Of a stretch of DNA of 64,000 nucleotides, positions 60,900 to 64,000 are shown piece after piece. Positions within the stretch are counted from its first letter, which is position 1. Each line of letters opens with the position of its first letter. Location of the stretch: assembly GCA_965219035.1 (NCBI GenBank), contig CBDCMR010000002.1, positions 186,001-250,000 on the forward strand, written 5' to 3'. Origin of the DNA: CBDCKN01 sp965219035. GTDB lineage: Bacteria; Gemmatimonadota; Gemmatimonadetes; Longimicrobiales; Gaopeijiaceae. Below the pieces are notes generated by a model that made no database searches, had not been told where the DNA came from, and saw only the letters and a list, made by a program, of their open reading frames with translations. The translations under genes were made by a program, and so were the position numbers.

Positions 60900-61479
60900 T
60901 GTTCCCGAGTAGCAGACGTCGATCTTCCAGATGTCGACCTCCATGGGAATACCGGCCAAGGATGTCACGGCATCCACGACGAATAGCGTCTCGGTATCCG
61001 AGAGGGCCTCTCCAACCTCTTCCAGCGGCCGCCACACACCCGTGGACGTCTCAGCATGGACCAGGGCGAGCAAACGAGCGTCAGGGTGCTGTGCGTGGGC
61101 CTCCAGGAGGGCGTCTGCGGATATGGTCCGTCCCCACTGCGCCTCCACCGAGACCACGAGGGCTCCCATGCGCCGGACCATCTCCGCCAGCCGGGTGCCG
61201 AAGACGCCTTTCACTCCGATGATGGCCGTATCGCCCGGCTCCAGAGCGTTGGACAGGGCGGCCTCCATCCCTGCCGATCCGGCTGCTGAGACGGGGAAGG
61301 TCATCTCACTTCCCGTCCCGAAGACCAGCCGGAGCTTGTCCTTGACCTCATCCAACTTGAAGGAAGCCGGGATCGAGATGGCCCACGGTGGGATGGGTCA
61401 TGGCGGCCAGAACCCGTTCCGAGACCGGAGAGGGCCCTGGACCCGACAGGAGCCGAGCCGGTAGCTCGTGTACTCGCAT
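60896..61479 (-). pseudogene. N-terminal half of a class V aminotransferase (AGXT/SerC-like), truncated and frameshifted
   Basis: ATG at 61479 gives LLSGPGPSPVSERVLAAM and HPTVGHLDPGFL, the start of an alanine-glyoxylate or serine-type aminotransferase. A TGA at 61348-61350 ends that frame. From 61355 the other frame continues MDEVKDKLRLVFGTGSEMTF, then GSAGMEAALSNALEPGD and VVDAVTSLAGIPMEVD, and ends IDVCYSGT where a family member would go on to the PLP lysine. Roughly the last 200 residues, including the PLP lysine, are missing. The sequence changes to a transglycosylase tail at about 60896-60905. Confidence 0.8.
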
Positions 61480-61497
61480 CGGTAGGTGCGGCGGCCT

Positions 61498-62976
61498 TTA
61501 CATGTGGTAGTTCGGAGCTTCCCGGGTGATGGTGACATCGTGGGGGTGCGATTCCCGGAGCCCGCCGGGGGTCACGCGTACGAACGTGGCCTTCTCTCTC
61601 AGCTCCTGGATGCTCGCCGCCCCACAATAGCCCATTCCGCTCTGAAGTCCCCCTACGAGCTGGAAGACCGTTTCGGACATAGGGCCCTTGTAAGGCACCC
61701 GGGCCTCGATGCCCTCTGGAACCAGCTTCTGCCCCTCCGTCTCCGGATCCTGGAAATAGCGGTCCGCCGATCCCTCCTGCATCGCGGAAAGCGAGCCCAT
61801 GCCTCGGACCGTCTTGAAGCGACGGCCCTCCATGAGGAAGCTCTCGCCCGGCGATTCGTCGCTCCCGGCGAACATGGACCCCATCATAACCGACTCGGCT
61901 CCTGCAGCCAGCGCCTTGACCATGTCACCGGAGTAGCGGATGCCGCCGTCGGCGATGATCGGAATCTCACCCTGAACGCCCTCGACGGCGTCGATGATGG
62001 CGGTGAGCTGCGGCAGCCCCACCCCGGTGACTACCCGAGTCGTACAGATCGATCCCGGGCCGACTCCCACCTTGATGGCGTCGGCGCCCCTTTCCAGAAG
62101 AGCGGCGGCTCCCTCGGTCGTCCCAACATTGCCCGCCACGATCTGTGCGTCGGGGAACCTCTCCCGCGTACGAGCCACAGCCTGGAGCACGCCCTCCGAG
62201 TGACCATGGGCGGTATCGACCACCAGCACGTCGACGCCGGCCGCCACGAGCTCCGCCGCACGGTCCAGGTCCCTGTGGGATGCGCCGATGGCTGCCCCGA
62301 CCCGGAGACGCCCGTGCTGGTCCTTGCAAGCGTCCGGGAACAGCCGCCGCTTGAAGATGTCCTTCACGGTGATCAACCCCTTGAGGACCCCATCCGCGTC
62401 GACCACCGGGAGCTTCTCGATGCGATGCTCGTGAAGGACCCGCTCCGCGTCCTCGAGGGTCGTGCCTTCGGGAGCCGTCACCAGCCCATCCACCGTCATG
62501 ACCTCACGGATGGTGCGATCCAGGTCGGTCTCGAACTGCAGGTCGCGATTGGTGACGATCCCGGTCAGGCGACCCCCGTCCTCGACGATCGGCACTCCCG
62601 AGATGGAGAAGCGAGCCATGAGCCCGCGGGCGTCGCGCAGCGTCTTCTCTGGGGACAGCGTGATGGGATCCAGGATCATGCCGCTCTCGGAGCGCTTGAC
62701 CCGGTCGACCTCCTCGGCCTGGCGGTCGATGGACAGGTTCTTGTGGATGACCCCAAGCCCCCCCTGCCGAGCGATGGCGATGGCCATGCCCGACTCCGTC
62801 ACCGTATCCATGGCAGCCGTGAGGATTGGAATGTGGAGCTCGATCTTCGTCGTCAGGGAAGACTTGGCCGAGGTGTCCTTCGGGTGCACGGTCGAGTGCC
62901 CGGGCACCAGGAGCACGTCATCGAACGTCAGGGATTCCTTGACTATCACCGCCATGAGGCCATTCCGATCACCCAT
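61498..62976 (-). CDS. guaB: Inosine-5'-monophosphate dehydrogenase
   Basis: 492 residues from ATG at 62976 (or ATG at 62955). Start ESLTFDDVLLVPG and AMDTVTESGMAIAIARQGG, two CBS domains (about 95-225), then IKVGVGPGSICTTRVVTGVG with the catalytic Cys, DGGIRYSGDMVKALAAGA and the active-site flap region YRGMGSL-like VRGMGSLSAM. It oxidises IMP to XMP, the first step to GMP. The CBS pair likely regulates it by purine nucleotides. It follows no gene on its own strand within 100 bases. Confidence 0.97.
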   Translation of the reverse strand: MGDRNGLMAVIVKESLTFDDVLLVPGHSTVHPKDTSAKSSLTTKIELHIPILTAAMDTVTESGMAIAIARQGGLGVIHKNLSIDRQAEEVDRVKRSESGMILDPITLSPEKTLRDARGLMARFSISGVPIVEDGGRLTGIVTNRDLQFETDLDRTIREVMTVDGLVTAPEGTTLEDAERVLHEHRIEKLPVVDADGVLKGLITVKDIFKRRLFPDACKDQHGRLRVGAAIGASHRDLDRAAELVAAGVDVLVVDTAHGHSEGVLQAVARTRERFPDAQIVAGNVGTTEGAAALLERGADAIKVGVGPGSICTTRVVTGVGLPQLTAIIDAVEGVQGEIPIIADGGIRYSGDMVKALAAGAESVMMGSMFAGSDESPGESFLMEGRRFKTVRGMGSLSAMQEGSADRYFQDPETEGQKLVPEGIEARVPYKGPMSETVFQLVGGLQSGMGYCGAASIQELREKATFVRVTPGGLRESHPHDVTITREAPNYHM

Positions 62977-63078
62977 AAACGAGACGCCTGCCCACCCAGA
63001 ATCTCCAGCTGAGACCCTCGGCGAACAGGCGCGTTATTGGTCACCATGGAAGATCTTACCTGAAGGCGTCTCGGGGTG

Positions 63079-63468
63079 TCAACCCTCCTCTTCCGGAGGG
63101 TCGCCGGACTCTCCGCCCTCGTCGTTTTTCGATTCATCGAGGCTCGGGACGTCGGGCGGGGAGGGCTCTCCGAGGGACGGCGTCAACTCCTCCATGAGCT
63201 GCTTACCGGCCGATGACACGCTGGAGAGGACACGGTCGGCAGCGGAGATGAGCTGAAAGGCCTCCCGTAGCGTCGCGGGACTCATGGCCTTCTTCCGGAG
63301 CTTGTCCTCCATGGCCTCCGCGAATCTCTGGAGACCCGACGCTTCCTGGGCGATGTGGGTGGCGTACTTGCTCTCGAGGAACTCGATGTAGTCGAGGATC
63401 TGATATACCTGCTCCTCTGGCAGGCTCTCGATCTTTCGCATGAGGCGCTGCCGGAGTACGTCGTGCAT
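63079..63468 (-). CDS. Small conserved protein, DUF2281-like N-terminus
   Basis: 129 residues. The N-terminal helix LMRKIESLPEEQVYQILDYI and EFLESKYA resembles DUF2281-like short helical domains, often linked to toxin-antitoxin or regulatory proteins. The remainder is helical with an acidic, Pro-rich tail. No toxin gene is next to it, so a chromosomal housekeeping role is equally possible. I cannot assign a function. Confidence 0.55.
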   Translation of the reverse strand: MHDVLRQRLMRKIESLPEEQVYQILDYIEFLESKYATHIAQEASGLQRFAEAMEDKLRKKAMSPATLREAFQLISAADRVLSSVSSAGKQLMEELTPSLGEPSPPDVPSLDESKNDEGGESGDPPEEEG

Positions 63469-63631
63469 GACCGTTATTCCCGAGTTGGTTGCAGGTCCCG
63501 GTGAAAAGGGGCTTCGAGCAAGCTAACACAGGCCCCGGGGAGGAAGCGACGGGTTTGCGGGGCCGATGGAGGCCAATATCGTGCTCCTTCGTTCCGGAAC
63601 TCCCTCATCCCTACGGGGCTAGAGACCGCGC

Positions 63632-64000
63632 ATGGTTTTTCTCCCCAACCGCAAAGTCGATATCGATGCCCACGCGAGTCGTCTCTACGACGCCTGGCTC
63701 GGATCCATCGAGGAGCGCCTAGAAGACCCCTCCTGCGATCGCTACGAGCTGTGCCGGACGGTCCTGACGGAAATCCATTATCCGCATCTGGCCGGTGTCG
63801 ATCCCGAGACCCTTCCCCCTTCGACTCAAGTCCTTCTGTCGCAGATGGACGCCCGGAGGGTCACCCTGGAGCCCGAGTACTACGCCGATACCGACCTGGA
63901 GCGCTACGCTCGGGTGAAGCCCCTCATCTGGCTCTGGGAGGGGTTCGACAGGAGCGCCCTGGGCGAGAACGTCTACCTGGGGGTCAAGTTCCGGAGGATC
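63632..64000 (+). CDS. Hypothetical protein, N-terminal part (cut by window end)
   Basis: ATG at 63632 opens a frame to the window end, 123 codons visible. Sequence features: VFLPNRKVDIDAHASRLYD, CRTVLTEIHYPHLAGVD and an aromatic segment LIWLWEGFDRSALGENVYLG. I do not recognise the family. Codon use and GC-rich third positions fit a real gene. A spacer of about 160 bases separates it from the divergent DUF2281-like gene. Confidence 0.6.
   Translation, partial: MVFLPNRKVDIDAHASRLYDAWLGSIEERLEDPSCDRYELCRTVLTEIHYPHLAGVDPETLPPSTQVLLSQMDARRVTLEPEYYADTDLERYARVKPLIWLWEGFDRSALGENVYLGVKFRRI

Overview
The window is a GC-rich, gene-dense bacterial chromosome segment. Most neighbouring genes overlap by 4 bases (ATGA/GTGA/TTGA) and GTG or TTG starts are common. 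The gene set is that of a didermic (outer-membrane) bacterium: SurA/PpiC-type chaperones, FtsEX with an EnvC-like activator, an MltD-like fragment and lipoproteins. A variant cytochrome c maturation (Ccm) system, paired M16 peptidases and large ECF/zinc-anti-sigma regulation fit Gemmatimonadota or a close relative. That placement is inference; no rRNA or tRNA is present to confirm it.

Layout. 0-1.9 kb: end of a threonine dehydratase and an NSS-type transporter. 2.0-7.3 kb (minus): ccmE-ccmF-zinc ribbon protein-ccmA-ccmB-ccmC-ccmD, with no ccmG or ccmH and a CxxxY-type CcmE. 7.36-8.82 kb: a complete IS256-family element with inverted ends and an 8-bp target duplication, inserted just upstream of ccmE. 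9.0-15.7 kb (minus): glmM-glmS-dtd-maf-glpK-TIGR00725-like gene; maf is frameshifted. 16.1-24.3 kb (plus): a trans-sulfuration enzyme, an M48 protease, purD, mutM and two M16-family proteins (one with and one without the zinc motif), meeting menG tail to tail. 25.0-29.5 kb (plus): ECF sigma factor, zinc-binding anti-sigma, and three envelope proteins. 29.6-31.1 kb (minus): mrp and a frameshifted NifU-like gene. 31.15-32.56 kb: an IS110/IS1111-type element whose long non-coding end could encode a bridge RNA. 32.7-35.1 kb: a frameshifted polysaccharide tyrosine kinase. 35.5-37.2 kb: a P5C dehydrogenase. 37.2-42.4 kb (minus): lepA-GT2-PfkB kinase-STAS/ATPase-STAS, all overlapping. 42.5-44.0 kb: a DUF4384 protein. 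44.2-60.4 kb (plus): DUF58 and BatA-like proteins, mfd, two PPIases, pdxA, ftsE, ftsX, an EnvC-like gene, holB, moaC and an M28 lipoprotein. 60.4-61.5 kb: a broken region in which half an aminotransferase is joined to the tail of a lytic transglycosylase. 61.5-64 kb: guaB, a small DUF2281-like gene and the start of an unrecognised gene.

The most distinctive element is a dispersed family of 160-300 bp intergenic repeats (five full copies and one solo end). They have terminal inverted repeats bordered by TA. The two ends of each copy match each other at bases that differ between copies. In three places the TA boundary forms the stop codon of the adjacent gene. This looks like a family of TA-targeting miniature transposons or long structured hairpins.

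Several otherwise well-conserved genes carry one- or two-base frameshifts (maf, nifU-like, tyrosine kinase, transglycosylase, aminotransferase). These may be assembly errors rather than true pseudogenes and should be read with that caution.
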